Below are positions 40,445 through 49,056 of a stretch of 64,000 nucleotides of DNA, in pieces; position 1 is the stretch's first letter, and the number at the start of each line of letters is the position of its first letter. This DNA comes from Scybalosoma faecavium (GTDB lineage: Bacteria; Bacillota; Clostridia; Christensenellales; Christensenellaceae). The notes under the pieces were generated by a model. It did no database searches and had not been told where the DNA came from. It saw only the letters and a list, made by a program, of their open reading frames with translations. Location of the stretch: contig DVKG01000008.1 of assembly GCA_018716135.1 (NCBI GenBank), positions 1-64,000 on the forward strand, in the 5' to 3' direction. The position numbers were made by a program, and so were the translations under genes.

Positions 40445-41335
40445 CTACTTGTCCCAAGCGGATACAAAGTAACCGTCAAATTCTTCCTCAAAAATCTGTT
40501 TTGTCGCCTCGGACTGGAATCTTTCCACAATTTCTTTATACAGCCCGTCGTCCGCCTCGCCGCTTCTCGCCGCTATGAGGCAGAAGTAGCTGTCGTCGTC
40601 GTACTCTGTTTCTTCGTAAATGGCCGTTTCAGGATTAATGCCGTAATCCAGAGCGTAATTCCCGTTTATGACCGCCGCTGTGACGTCGGGCAGAAGCGCG
40701 GATATGTCCGCCGCGTTTACTTCTTTAATCTCAATGTCGGGCGTCTTGCTCTCTATGTCTGTTACGGACGGATTGGAGCCGGCGTCCGCCTTGAGCGTGA
40801 CAATACCTGCGGATTCGAGCAGCTTTATAGCTCTGCCTCCGTTGGATGCGTCGTTGGGGATAGCGATAGTATCGCCGTCCTTCAGCTCAGCGAGACTTTT
40901 TATCTTGTCGGAATACAGATTCATCGCAATTACAAATGTGTCTCCTATAGGCGTGATGTCGTAGCCGTTGCTTTCTACATCGCTGTTAAAATACGCATGA
41001 TGCTGAAATGCGTTCAAGTCGATTTCGCCTGCGTTGAGCGCTTCGTTAGGCAAGGAAAAGTCTCCGAACTGCACAAGCTCGATTGTGACGCCCTCCTGAG
41101 CGAAATCTTCGATTATCGGCTCCCAAATCTTCTCATAAATCGTGCCTGTCAAACCGATCTTTACCGTTCTGCCCGCGTACTCCGAGCCGGCCGACGTATC
41201 CGCGGCGGCTTGTGTCTCCGTGCCTGTCGTTTCAGCGGCCGCGCTCTCGGAATCTCCGCCCCGGCTGCACGCCGCGCCTGCGCCTAAGACAAATGTAAAC
41301 GCCAGTCCCAATGCCAATGCTCTAAACTTTTTCAT
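40445..41335 (-). CDS. metQ: methionine ABC transporter substrate-binding lipoprotein
   Basis: A 296-residue NlpA/MetQ lipoprotein with a lipobox at GAGAACS (Cys23), a Glu/Ala/Thr linker, then the two-lobe binding domain: VKIGLTGTIYEKIWEPI, LVQFGDFSLPNEALNAGEIDLNAFQHHAYF, IGDTFVIAMNLYSDKI and IPNDASNGGRAIKLLE. Family members bind D- or L-methionine or related peptides at the outer face of the membrane. It follows metI by 25 bases in metN-metI-metQ order. Confidence 0.94.
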   Translation of the reverse strand: MKKFRALALGLAFTFVLGAGAACSRGGDSESAAAETTGTETQAAADTSAGSEYAGRTVKIGLTGTIYEKIWEPIIEDFAQEGVTIELVQFGDFSLPNEALNAGEIDLNAFQHHAYFNSDVESNGYDITPIGDTFVIAMNLYSDKIKSLAELKDGDTIAIPNDASNGGRAIKLLESAGIVTLKADAGSNPSVTDIESKTPDIEIKEVNAADISALLPDVTAAVINGNYALDYGINPETAIYEETEYDDDSYFCLIAARSGEADDGLYKEIVERFQSEATKQIFEEEFDGYFVSAWDK

Positions 41336-41360
41336 AAATTTCTCCTTTTATATATGCAGT

Positions 41361-42044
41361 CTATTCGTGTGTATTTTTTCTTGCGATGTAATTCCCTATG
41401 AGCTGAATCACGCTGACAATAATCACAAGCACAATAACCGTAGTATATGTGACGTCAGGCTGATTTCTCTGATGTCCAAACCTTATTGCAAAATCGCCGA
41501 GGCCGCCCGCGCCTATCGCACCTGCCATAGCCGTGAGCCCTATCAGACTGATGATCGTTATCGTCGTCGCTCTCGCTATGCCGGAAATGCTTTCCTTTAA
41601 ATATACTCTCATTATAATATCCAGCTTACCCGATCCCATAGATTGCGCCGCCTCTATCAGCCCGGGCGATACGTCTGCCAGAGCCGACTCTATCTGCCTC
41701 GTGAAGAAGGGTGTACATCCGAACACAAGCGGTACTATAGCCCCCTCCACGCCTATCGCCGTCCCCATTATCAGCCTGGTCAGCGGTACAAGGCCGGCCA
41801 GCAATATGATAAACGGTATTGAGCGAAAAAAGTTCACTACTTTATCAATAGCGTGATAGACAACAGGATTTGACATTATATTGCCCGGCTTGGTCACTGT
41901 TATTGTCACTCCGAGAAGCAAACCCAATATGAACGATATAATCCCCGACCAGCCTACCATTATAAATGTCTCTTTTATGCTGGTCAAAAATTCAGGCAGC
42001 TTCTCCATGACATTTGGAATTATGCTGTTAAGCTGTTCTGCCAT
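41361..42044 (-). CDS. metI: methionine ABC transporter permease
   Basis: A 227-residue membrane protein with five or six helices and the family ABC-loop (GSGKLDIIMRVYLKESISGI, about 138-157, with the EAA-type ESMGSG core). FFRSIPFIILLAGLVPLTRLIMGTAIG is the conserved central region (written in two parts: FFRSIPFIILLAG and LVPLTRLIMGTAIG). It forms the MetI dimer of the MetNIQ importer. It overlaps the metN 3' end by 17 bases. Confidence 0.94.
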   Translation of the reverse strand: MAEQLNSIIPNVMEKLPEFLTSIKETFIMVGWSGIISFILGLLLGVTITVTKPGNIMSNPVVYHAIDKVVNFFRSIPFIILLAGLVPLTRLIMGTAIGVEGAIVPLVFGCTPFFTRQIESALADVSPGLIEAAQSMGSGKLDIIMRVYLKESISGIARATTITIISLIGLTAMAGAIGAGGLGDFAIRFGHQRNQPDVTYTTVIVLVIIVSVIQLIGNYIARKNTHE

Positions 42045-43071
42045 CGAGTATCACCTCCACGCCTACATTCTTTTCCTTTAAATATTCTATCGCAGCGTCT
42101 ATCTCCCGCGCTGTTCCCCGCACTATCGAAACCAATCCGCCTACCGGATTATCTCCTATCAATTCTATATTGCCGAAAATAATGTTTATATCCAGATTAA
42201 ATTTGCGCGAAAGCTGAGAGACCAGCGCCTCGGAAGCGCTTCGTTCCAGATATTTGAATTTCAATATCGCCTCTCCCTGTTTGAGCTGAGTTATAGCGCT
42301 CTTGTTTTCCAGCAATTCTTTTATTCTCGATAAGTTGGACGTGCCTTCTACGAACTCTCTCGTTATATCCTGAGTCGGGTTGGCAAAAATATCGAACACA
42401 TCTCCGTATTCTACAACTTCGCCGTCTTTCATTACCGCTACTCTGTCACATATGTCTTTTATCACCTGCATCTCATGCGTGATAACTACTATAGTAATTC
42501 CAAGCTCTCTGTTTAGCTTTTTCAGCAAAGTTAATATCGACTTCGTAGTTTTCGGATCGAGCGCACTTGTCGATTCGTCACTCAATAATATCTCCGGGTC
42601 ATTCGCCAAAGCTCTCGCTATCGCAACTCTCTGCTTCTGTCCTCCTGAGAGCTGAGACGGATATGCGCTTGCCTTGTCCTCCAAGTCTACCAGTTTGAGT
42701 AATCTCATTACCTTTTCCTGTTTTTGCCGCCTCGTCAGTTTACTTCTTTTGAGCGGAAACTCTACATTATTATATACAGTCCTGTTGGAGAAGAGGTTGA
42801 ACTGCTGGAATATCATTCCAATCTTTTTCCGCTGTTCTTTCAGCTCGCTCTCGGATAGCGCGGTTATTTCTTTTTCGTTTATAAAGACTTTTCCTTTTGT
42901 AGGGCGCTCCAGAAGGTTTATACAGCGCACCAGCGTAGACTTTCCCGCTCCGGAAAAACCTATTATTCCGAAAACTTCACCTTTGTTTATTTCTAAGCTC
43001 ACGTCTTTGACCGCCGCCACGCTTATCCCTTCGCTGTCAAATTCTTTGCTTACATTTTCAAATCGTATCAC
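42028..43071 (-). CDS. metN: methionine ABC transporter ATP-binding protein
   Basis: A protein of about 347 residues that powers methionine import. Motifs: Walker A GFSGAGKSTL, Q-loop MIFQQFNLFSN, signature LSGGQKQRVAIARAL, Walker B EILLSDESTSALDP and the switch His in VVITHEM. The C-terminal NIL regulatory domain (about 265-345) senses internal methionine in this family. The GTG at 43071 gives the usual N-terminus VIRFENVSKEF; a GTG three codons earlier at 43080 is also possible. It is the first gene of the operon. Confidence 0.94.
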   Translation of the reverse strand: MIRFENVSKEFDSEGISVAAVKDVSLEINKGEVFGIIGFSGAGKSTLVRCINLLERPTKGKVFINEKEITALSESELKEQRKKIGMIFQQFNLFSNRTVYNNVEFPLKRSKLTRRQKQEKVMRLLKLVDLEDKASAYPSQLSGGQKQRVAIARALANDPEILLSDESTSALDPKTTKSILTLLKKLNRELGITIVVITHEMQVIKDICDRVAVMKDGEVVEYGDVFDIFANPTQDITREFVEGTSNLSRIKELLENKSAITQLKQGEAILKFKYLERSASEALVSQLSRKFNLDINIIFGNIELIGDNPVGGLVSIVRGTAREIDAAIEYLKEKNVGVEVILDGRTA

Positions 43072-43103
43072 GCGTCTCACCGCCCTTCAATTCGTTGACA
43101 ATA

Positions 43104-43172
43104 TTATACCACCTTTATAGGAATTAGTGTTAATACCGAAAACATATTGCACGGCATAGCTTATTCCTATAA
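43104..43172 (-). promoter_or_regulatory. metN promoter region with long inverted repeat
   Basis: An extended -10 (TGGTATAAT on the minus strand, near 43104-43112) lies about 30 bases before metN. Just upstream a 13-bp near-perfect inverted repeat (43115-43127 TTATAGGAATTAG; 43160-43172 CTTATTCCTATAA, 12 of 13 paired) brackets 32 bases. No S-box or T-box is visible. Confidence 0.4.
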
Positions 43173-43211
43173 CAGACAGAAGCTTTCAGAGTCGATGTAA
43201 TCTCAACACAA

Positions 43212-43236
43212 TAAAAAACCGCTGAGAAACAGCGGT
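43212..43236 (-). terminator. extra terminator between the tRNA and metN
   Basis: ACCGCTG (43218-43224) pairs with CAGCGGT (43230-43236); TTTTTT follows on the minus strand. It backs up the tRNA terminator 45 bases upstream. Confidence 0.7.
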
Positions 43237-43280
43237 GTATCTCAATATATTAAAGAGCCTTTCATGAAATGTCAACAAAA

Positions 43281-43308
43281 AAGGAACTGTCGTATTCAAC
43301 AGTTCCTC
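43281..43308 (-). terminator. terminator of tRNA-Pro
   Basis: AGGAACTGT (43282-43290) pairs with ACAGTTCCT on the other arm around 43291-43299; TTTTTTG follows on the minus strand, immediately after the tRNA. Confidence 0.85.
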
Positions 43309-43310
43309 AA

Positions 43311-43387
43311 TGGTCTGGGTGAGAGGATTTGAACCTCCGGCCTCTTGAACCCCATTCAAGCACGCTACCAAACTGCGCCACACCCAG
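43311..43387 (-). tRNA. tRNA-Pro (anticodon GGG), CCA encoded
   Basis: A complete cloverleaf: acceptor CTGGGTG/CACCCAG, D-stem GCGC/GCGT, anticodon stem CTTGA/TCAAG with loop ATGGGGT (anticodon GGG), T-stem GGAGG/CCTCT with loop TTCAAAT, discriminator A and encoded CCA. It reads proline codons CCC and CCU. The gene stands alone with its own terminator. Confidence 0.95.
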
Positions 43388-43472
43388 ATTCTCTCGTCTC
43401 AAAGAGACCTCTAATATAATAACATCTTTTTCTCATATATGCAAGTGTTTTTTTTATAATAACCAAGTTTTT

Positions 43473-43533
43473 TTCAATAATTAGCGCCGCCCCCTCAGGG
43501 CTATAGCGGCGGAGGACATCTGTTCACGGTCAT
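43473..43533 (+). repeat. palindromic repeat copy D (shortened)
   Basis: The start TTCAATAA and the end GGACATCTGTTCACGGTCAT match copies B and C, but the middle is reduced to one hairpin, GCCGC...GCGGC around CCCCTCAGGGCTATA. It lies between the tRNA and the deacylase gene. Confidence 0.6.
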
Positions 43534-43546
43534 AAAACAGCAAACC

Positions 43547-43576
43547 TTGCATTCAGTATATTATGTATAGTATAAT
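43547..43576 (+). promoter_or_regulatory. promoter of the YbaK-like gene
   Basis: TTGCAT (43547-43552), 18-bp spacer, TATAAT (43571-43576), 33 bases before the TTG start. Confidence 0.55.
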
Positions 43577-43608
43577 ATTCCTAAAATTCAGTGCATTGGA
43601 GTGATTTT

Positions 43609-44091
43609 TTGTCTATATCTTTGGTTAAAGAATATCTTTCGCAGTGGGGACGCGACAAAGATGTTCTCGAATTCCCTGTATCGAGCGCTACAGTAGAGTT
43701 GGCCGCGCAGGCTCTTTCTACCGAACCCAAACGCATAGCTAAATCTCTGAGCTTCGCCGACGGAGACGATGCGTGTATAATCGTAGTTTTGGCAGGCGAC
43801 GCAAAAGCCAACAGCGGAAAGTTCAAACGCGCTTTCGGCACAAAAGCAAAAATGCTGTCTCACGAACGCACTCAGGAATTGACCGGCCATGCGGTAGGCG
43901 GCGTTTGTCCCTTTGCTTTAGAAGATAAACCCGTGAAAGTCTATCTCGATAAATCTTTGCAGCGTTTTGAGACTGTGTTCCCGGCTTGCGGCAGCAGTAA
44001 TTCTGCCATAGAGCTTACCCTCCCCGAGCTGGAGCTTTACTCCCATTCATGCGGGTGGGTGGATATTGGTAAAACACCGGAAGATGAATGA
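43609..44091 (+). CDS. YbaK/EbsC-type aminoacyl-tRNA deacylase
   Basis: A protein of about 160 residues of the YbaK/ProX-like fold, which hydrolyses mischarged tRNA (commonly Cys- or Ala-tRNA-Pro). The conserved lysine is in RIAKSLSF, and the substrate pocket motif is HAVGGVCPFAL (GxxxGxxxP). The TTG at 43609 is chosen because GGAG lies seven bases upstream; a GTG at 43591 would extend it by six codons. It sits near a tRNA-Pro gene, which may be chance. A terminator follows directly. Confidence 0.88.
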   Translation: MSISLVKEYLSQWGRDKDVLEFPVSSATVELAAQALSTEPKRIAKSLSFADGDDACIIVVLAGDAKANSGKFKRAFGTKAKMLSHERTQELTGHAVGGVCPFALEDKPVKVYLDKSLQRFETVFPACGSSNSAIELTLPELELYSHSCGWVDIGKTPEDE

Positions 44092-44098
44092 AATATAT

Positions 44099-44127
44099 AA
44101 GACCGTCCGGCATCGACGGTCTTTTTT
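44099..44127 (+). terminator. terminator of the YbaK-like gene
   Basis: GACCGTC (44101-44107) pairs with GACGGTC (44115-44121), then six T. Confidence 0.85.
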
Positions 44128-44129
44128 CT

Positions 44130-44846
44130 TTATATGCTCTCTTCTGCTTCTTCGACGTCCTTCTCTTTGGCCTTCTCTGCAGGAGTCAGCTCTAAAAAGG
44201 GATCTAAAACCGCATGCAAAGGCTTGCTTACGAATTTCATAGCTATTCCCACTCCAAACGCTGCTAATATCGTACCTTCTCGAACTCCAACCAGCGTGCC
44301 GAATGCAATCAGAGAAATACATACCGATAAAACCATGCTCGTCCCATCTATACATATCTTGCAAATGTGCTGCGGCTTTTTCGTCGTCTCTACCAGCGTC
44401 GCCAGCAGGCCTTCCGCCGGCATGACGAGCAGATTCGGAGAAATATAAGAGAGAATCCCCGTCGCCAAAATCACCATACTGCACAGCAAATATATTATGC
44501 TTACAAAATAAGACGGCGGCTCCGGCAATATGGCGCTGACAATAGAATTGCACAGATCCACAAACATTCCAAATATGACCGCCACGGGAACTTGAAGCAG
44601 CTTCAGCGGCGATATTTTTCTTTCTATTATAAATATAATTATTACATATGAAGTGAACACAATTATTGTCCAAACTCCCATACTGAAAAACGTAAATACC
44701 TCACTCAATACCTTTGCCAACGAATTTACAGGAGATACTCCCATATTCGAGCGGACAGACACCGCCACGCCCAGCGCCGCCAAAAACAAGCCTATAAGAA
44801 AAACCAATACCCTCTTGAACATCAACGCCTTAGATATTTTCACCAT
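44130..44846 (-). CDS. YczE/YyaS-type membrane protein
   Basis: A protein of about 238 residues with five or six membrane helices. The family start is clear: LIGLFLAALGVAVSVRSNMGVSPVNSLAKVL (read as LIGLFLAALGVAVSVRSN then MGVSPVNSLAKVL), and the second half repeats the pattern. The acidic/lysine tail is cytoplasmic. Members are thought to be transport-related but no substrate is known. The ATG at 44846 has GAGGTG nine bases upstream; an ATG four codons earlier lacks spacing. It is convergent with the deacylase gene. Confidence 0.85.
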   Translation of the reverse strand: MVKISKALMFKRVLVFLIGLFLAALGVAVSVRSNMGVSPVNSLAKVLSEVFTFFSMGVWTIIVFTSYVIIIFIIERKISPLKLLQVPVAVIFGMFVDLCNSIVSAILPEPPSYFVSIIYLLCSMVILATGILSYISPNLLVMPAEGLLATLVETTKKPQHICKICIDGTSMVLSVCISLIAFGTLVGVREGTILAAFGVGIAMKFVSKPLHAVLDPFLELTPAEKAKEKDVEEAEESI

Positions 44847-44916
44847 TATAGTTTTCACCTCTATAATATCTTTTTATTACTTAAAAATTAAATTATTCAA
44901 CGAATTTTCTGCAAAG

Positions 44917-44946
44917 TAAAAGGACACGCGACTTCGCCTGTCCCTT
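44917..44946 (-). terminator. terminator of the NlpC/P60 gene
   Basis: On the minus strand GGACA-GGCGA pairs with TCGCG-TGTCC, followed by TTTTAC. Confidence 0.7.
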
Positions 44947-44970
44947 CACTCATATCAGATTTTAATTGTC

Positions 44971-46404
44971 TCAGTCCTTATAAACATACGGTCTGCGAAC
45001 ATACTTGAAGTTTTCAAGACCAGTCAGCACTACACAATTTCTGGAGCTGGAGCAATGTACGACCTTCCATGAGCCGTTCTTTTTACCAACGAGTATACCT
45101 ACGTGATTTGTGCCTGTGCCGTTCGGGCTTCTGTAGAACACGAGATCACCAGGCTTAGCCTCGTCCCAGCTTATCGCTTTAGAGCAGCGCCACTGATTCG
45201 CCGTACCGCTGCCAACGCGGCCGAGTATATCCTTATCTCCTGCTGCATTTATGAACGCCCAGCTTACAAAGCCGGAGCAATCCAGACCATACGCACGCAT
45301 ACTTCCCGTAGTCGTGCTTCCGCTGCTAGTAACCTGAGCGTAGGAACCCCATCTGCTGTCCCAACCTATGGTATAGGATTTGCCTCCCCAGAAGTACGGC
45401 ACCTTGCCTACCAGAGAGAGACCTGCAGCTACAACCGCCTGACGCTCTGAGCTGAGTCCGGAAATGTTAACAGCTATGTTGTTCAGCTCACTTGAAGAGA
45501 GCTTACTTACTATAGTGCCTTCGAGCGCATTTTTGACAGCTTTTTTAGAGTCGTCGCTCATGAGGTTTTTGAGCTGTTTTTCCTGCTCATTGCTGAGATC
45601 TAACATACTCTTGACCTCAGAATAAGTCAAGCGCTGTACATTGATCTGCTCAGCCTTTGAGCCGTCCTTTTCCGTAACGGAACCGGAAACGCTCGTCATC
45701 ATCCAAAATACGGAACGGAGAACCTCTTTTTGATCGTCATCGGCAATCTCTACTTTGTTGGGGTAGTTGTCCGTCATATCGCTTATGAGAGCATAAACCG
45801 CTATAATATCTGTTATATTCTCATCGCCATATACTATTTCGGCGTCTTTAGACATCCCGAATTCTTTGCGGATAACCTCTATCTGATCCTTCAGCTCTTT
45901 ATCGAGCTCTTCTACCTCAAGCATCAACGCCAGATTAGCAGTCATGTAAGTATCCGCACTGCCTACCCAAGACGGAATAGCCTCCCAGTCGATACCATCT
46001 CCGTCTTTACCATCTTCTATAGGCGGATTCTCTTTTTCGATATCACTATCGCTAGGCTCCGCACTTACAGTAGGCTTTGCACTTGCCGACGGCTGTGCCG
46101 TCTCACTCTCTTCCGGAGTTTTGCTCGATTCAGCAGATTCGCTCGGTTCCTCAGAAACGTCCGTAGTTTCGCTGGCCTCTGCGCTTTCGGAGGGCTGAAC
46201 AGTGGGTTCTGCGCTCTGTTCATCTGTCGATGCAGCAACAGCAGTCTCAGTCATCGGAGCTTCAGCTTCTTCACCTTCCGCAAATACCGGTACACAAACC
46301 GCGCACAGCATCGCCGCCGTAGTTATCACGCATACCGTACTGCGTGAAAGAAACTTTTTCTGCCTAATTATTCGTTTACTCTTTTTTGAAATATGTTTCA
46401 TCAC
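44971..46404 (-). CDS. secreted NlpC/P60 peptidoglycan endopeptidase
   Basis: A 477-residue exported protein: signal peptide (about 1-42, ending CVPVFA), a long Ser/Pro/Glu/Thr linker (45-125), a helical middle domain (about 140-330) and an NlpC/P60 domain (about 335-477). Catalytic residues are in YGLDCSGFVSWAF (Cys) and TNHVGILVG (His); KPGDLVFYRS is also typical. It cuts stem peptides of the cell wall, probably for separation or remodelling. The middle domain, rich in Asp, Ser and Leu, is not recognised. The GTG at 46404 or the adjoining ATG starts it; AGGAGG lies 13 bases before the GTG. It is monocistronic. Confidence 0.92.
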   Translation of the reverse strand: MMKHISKKSKRIIRQKKFLSRSTVCVITTAAMLCAVCVPVFAEGEEAEAPMTETAVAASTDEQSAEPTVQPSESAEASETTDVSEEPSESAESSKTPEESETAQPSASAKPTVSAEPSDSDIEKENPPIEDGKDGDGIDWEAIPSWVGSADTYMTANLALMLEVEELDKELKDQIEVIRKEFGMSKDAEIVYGDENITDIIAVYALISDMTDNYPNKVEIADDDQKEVLRSVFWMMTSVSGSVTEKDGSKAEQINVQRLTYSEVKSMLDLSNEQEKQLKNLMSDDSKKAVKNALEGTIVSKLSSSELNNIAVNISGLSSERQAVVAAGLSLVGKVPYFWGGKSYTIGWDSRWGSYAQVTSSGSTTTGSMRAYGLDCSGFVSWAFINAAGDKDILGRVGSGTANQWRCSKAISWDEAKPGDLVFYRSPNGTGTNHVGILVGKKNGSWKVVHCSSSRNCVVLTGLENFKYVRRPYVYKD

Positions 46405-46501
46405 GCTTTACATAAGACCTCCTACAGATACACACTTATATTATAAACCTTTTTTTGTTAAATCACAAGCAAAATTTGAAATTTTCACATAGCCTGCCGG
46501 A

Positions 46502-48913
46502 TTACCTTACGTCAAAAAGCTGCGCATATCCCGTGCGTACAAATATGTATTTCATTATATTTAAAAAGTCCTTCTCCGTCTCGCCCAGATCGCTTCGCCT
46601 GTCCACGCCAAAATCCTTATAATTGACGGGCTCAACCGCCCTGTTCATAGCTTCATTATTTGACAGAGCAGTTAACGTCGGATAAGCGCCTTCGGTGTAC
46701 GCGAACGCTTCTCCAAGACCTATGTCCTCTCCTCTCGCCATGCTCTTTATATCTGCATTTGAGCTAAAAGCCGTCGCCGCAGTTATGCCTTCTGCTGCAG
46801 TGCTGTCTCCTGCTGCCCAATCTCTCATGCCTGTCGCATACATATCGTAAAAACAGTTCGCAAACTTAGCTGCGGAGAAGTTCTCAGCCTTGTTGATAAA
46901 GCCTCCTATGCTCTGCGGTTCGCTCATGTCCAGCTTTTTATATCCTACGCTGCCCGCCGCATAGCAGTTTTCAAATTCAGCCGTTGTTTTAATCGTACCC
47001 GGCGCGCAAGCAAACCCGCCTTGTTCCACGCCATTTTCGCCTTCTGCAAGCAAAGTCGTAAAGCAATTCTTAAAGCTGCCGGCGCTGTCCTCCGAGAAAA
47101 GTATGAAGCCTGCAATGTTGTCAGACGCAGATAGCTTTCCCGAAGCGAAGCAGCTCTCCGCTGTAACGTCCTTTGATACAGCAAACCCGGCCGCATCTGA
47201 AACAGCCTTTATATCTGTCTCTGCATAGCAGGAAACAAAATCTGCCGCACCGTTTTGACCTGCCGTAAAACCTGCCGCTCTCGGTCCCTTGGCGTAAAGC
47301 TTTCCGCAGCTGACTCCGCATTCCGACACTGACGCTCCTTGAGTTCCTAAGAGATATGCAAAACCCGAAACGCAGTCCCCGCCGTAAACCGACGTATTTT
47401 CAACACTGCAGTTCTTAACGTCAGCCTTTCCGCAGAACGTGCCGAGCGGACTTGCGACACCCTCCGCCGTATAAAACAGGGAATTCAGTACATGCACATT
47501 TTCGAGAACGACGTCGCCGCCGACGCTGTAAAACAGGCCGGCATCTTTTTCACTCACTATAACCGCGCAGTCAAACGTCAAATCTTTAACCGTAAGATAT
47601 CCGCCGTTTACTATAAAACCGCCGAATCCGCCGTCCTCATCGTACACGCCGAGATTGTATATCGTGTGTCCTTCTCCCAGCAAAGTTATCGCTTTGTTTC
47701 CCGCGCCTATAGCTTCCCAATTAGCCGTAACGCCGTTTAAATCTATATCATTTGCGAGCTGTACAGTCTGACCTCCGACACAATGAGCCAGAGCATACGC
47801 CAGCTGTTCTCCGGAATATACCGTCCATACTCCGTCTTTATGAGACGGAATTCTGGAAGCGCTATCCGACGCCGCGCTCTGTGTCGTATTTGCTTCATTT
47901 CCCGACCAAACCGGTGCTCCTTTTGCATCCGACCATGAAAAAGCGCCCATAGTATCGTTCATAAAATAACTGTTTATATCGTTTATCCTGTCGGATGAAG
48001 TTATGTCTCCCGTAAACACACTCATATATGCTTCGCTGCCCGAAGTGCGGGAATTCTGCTGAATGAAGCTAAGCATCGCTTTTCCGTTGCTCTTCTCCGC
48101 GCTCTGCTCGGCCGCATAAAGCGGACAGCTTATATTTCCCGTATCATGCACGCCTCCTGCGCATGTGCAGGCGTTCCCAAACTTTTCACAGCTTTCGAGA
48201 TGCTCATACGCTTCGCTGTCAGAATCTATGCCGCACGAACAATCTGATTTGCCCGAAGTATAGTCAGGCGAGGGTACGTCTTGCGCCGCAGGCGCAGATT
48301 GAGTCTGAGTCGCCTTTTTTACAAGATGAAGAACTCCGTAAGGATGAGAGAGCGCGTAGGTATAATTGGCAAAAACCGCAGTAAAATAATAATCGCCTTT
48401 AACATCCTTTTTGTAGTTTTGGCAGACCCATTTCACAGACAAATCTATGACCTCTCCCGAGACCTTTCCGTTTTTGTCGGAAGCGTACCATGTGTTATTC
48501 TCCCCGTCGATAGAGCCGTACACTCTGTATTGCGTATCTCCGTCTGTCCCGACGAACTTATATACAACTTGTTTTCCGTCTTTATACAAATCCTCTGCAT
48601 TATCCGGCAGGGAATAGCCGCGAGTATAGTAGCCGTTGTTTCCATCTCTGTTAGCTCTCGCCTGCTTAAAATCACCGCTGCTCTTGCCCTCCGGCAGCTC
48701 TATAATCGCACGAATTGACTCGGGCAGCGACAAATCTTCAGATTCAGTGCCGAGCACCGCCGTCTCATTAAACACCTCTCCCGAAAGTTCAAACGCAGTT
48801 ATCTTCCCTTTCATAATGTCTGCATTCACACTCATGGGTAAAACAGCAAGCGCCAGCACGACAATCGTTACAAAGCTTATAAACCGAACTGAGATTTTCT
48901 TAGCTCTGAACAA
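46502..48913 (-). CDS. large secreted protein with GLUG-like beta-helix repeats
   Basis: An 803-residue exported protein. Signal peptide about 1-31 (MSVNADIM). Residues 32-190 form a beta domain with many Tyr and Asp. A cysteine-rich insert follows near 225-265 (CSCG..., SCEKFGNACTCAGG, ISCPLY). About 370-740 are repeats of the GLUG/right-handed-helix type, each with a Cys-Tyr or Asn-Cys turn (GGFIVNGGYLTVKDLTFDC, CYAETDIKAVSDAAGF, CFASGKLSASDNIAGF). No sorting signal is present, so it is secreted or held non-covalently. The TTG at 48913 is chosen: AGGAGG lies seven bases upstream and the signal peptide begins there. Adhesin or glycan-binding roles are guesses. Confidence 0.85.
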   Translation of the reverse strand: MFRAKKISVRFISFVTIVVLALAVLPMSVNADIMKGKITAFELSGEVFNETAVLGTESEDLSLPESIRAIIELPEGKSSGDFKQARANRDGNNGYYTRGYSLPDNAEDLYKDGKQVVYKFVGTDGDTQYRVYGSIDGENNTWYASDKNGKVSGEVIDLSVKWVCQNYKKDVKGDYYFTAVFANYTYALSHPYGVLHLVKKATQTQSAPAAQDVPSPDYTSGKSDCSCGIDSDSEAYEHLESCEKFGNACTCAGGVHDTGNISCPLYAAEQSAEKSNGKAMLSFIQQNSRTSGSEAYMSVFTGDITSSDRINDINSYFMNDTMGAFSWSDAKGAPVWSGNEANTTQSAASDSASRIPSHKDGVWTVYSGEQLAYALAHCVGGQTVQLANDIDLNGVTANWEAIGAGNKAITLLGEGHTIYNLGVYDEDGGFGGFIVNGGYLTVKDLTFDCAVIVSEKDAGLFYSVGGDVVLENVHVLNSLFYTAEGVASPLGTFCGKADVKNCSVENTSVYGGDCVSGFAYLLGTQGASVSECGVSCGKLYAKGPRAAGFTAGQNGAADFVSCYAETDIKAVSDAAGFAVSKDVTAESCFASGKLSASDNIAGFILFSEDSAGSFKNCFTTLLAEGENGVEQGGFACAPGTIKTTAEFENCYAAGSVGYKKLDMSEPQSIGGFINKAENFSAAKFANCFYDMYATGMRDWAAGDSTAAEGITAATAFSSNADIKSMARGEDIGLGEAFAYTEGAYPTLTALSNNEAMNRAVEPVNYKDFGVDRRSDLGETEKDFLNIMKYIFVRTGYAQLFDVR

Positions 48914-49026
48914 AATACTTCCTCCTAAATCAATATTCATTATACTGTTTCATTATATCACGATTGGCGCAATAATTCTTTGTAAAATAGATAGATACAC
49001 AGAAATTACATTTATTCGCTATCCGC

Positions 49027-49056
49027 TTGACATGCTGGTTTACACTAGTTTACAAT
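49027..49056 (+). promoter_or_regulatory. promoter ahead of the acetyltransferase gene
   Basis: TTGACA (49027-49032), 18-bp spacer, TACAAT (49051-49056). A hairpin AGCCGGC-GTAA-GCCGGCT (49065-49082) would sit at the start of the transcript, and the leader is over 200 bases. The gap 49083-49258 is very AT-rich with no gene. Confidence 0.5.

Noticed and set aside
43081..43210. SAM (S-box) riboswitch or T-box before metN
   Set aside because: None of the S-box conserved segments or the T-box TGGNACCGCG sequence is found; only an inverted repeat is present.
43186..43383. A 65-codon minus-strand frame across the tRNA-Pro and its terminator
   Set aside because: It runs through a perfect tRNA cloverleaf and two terminators, so it is not coding.
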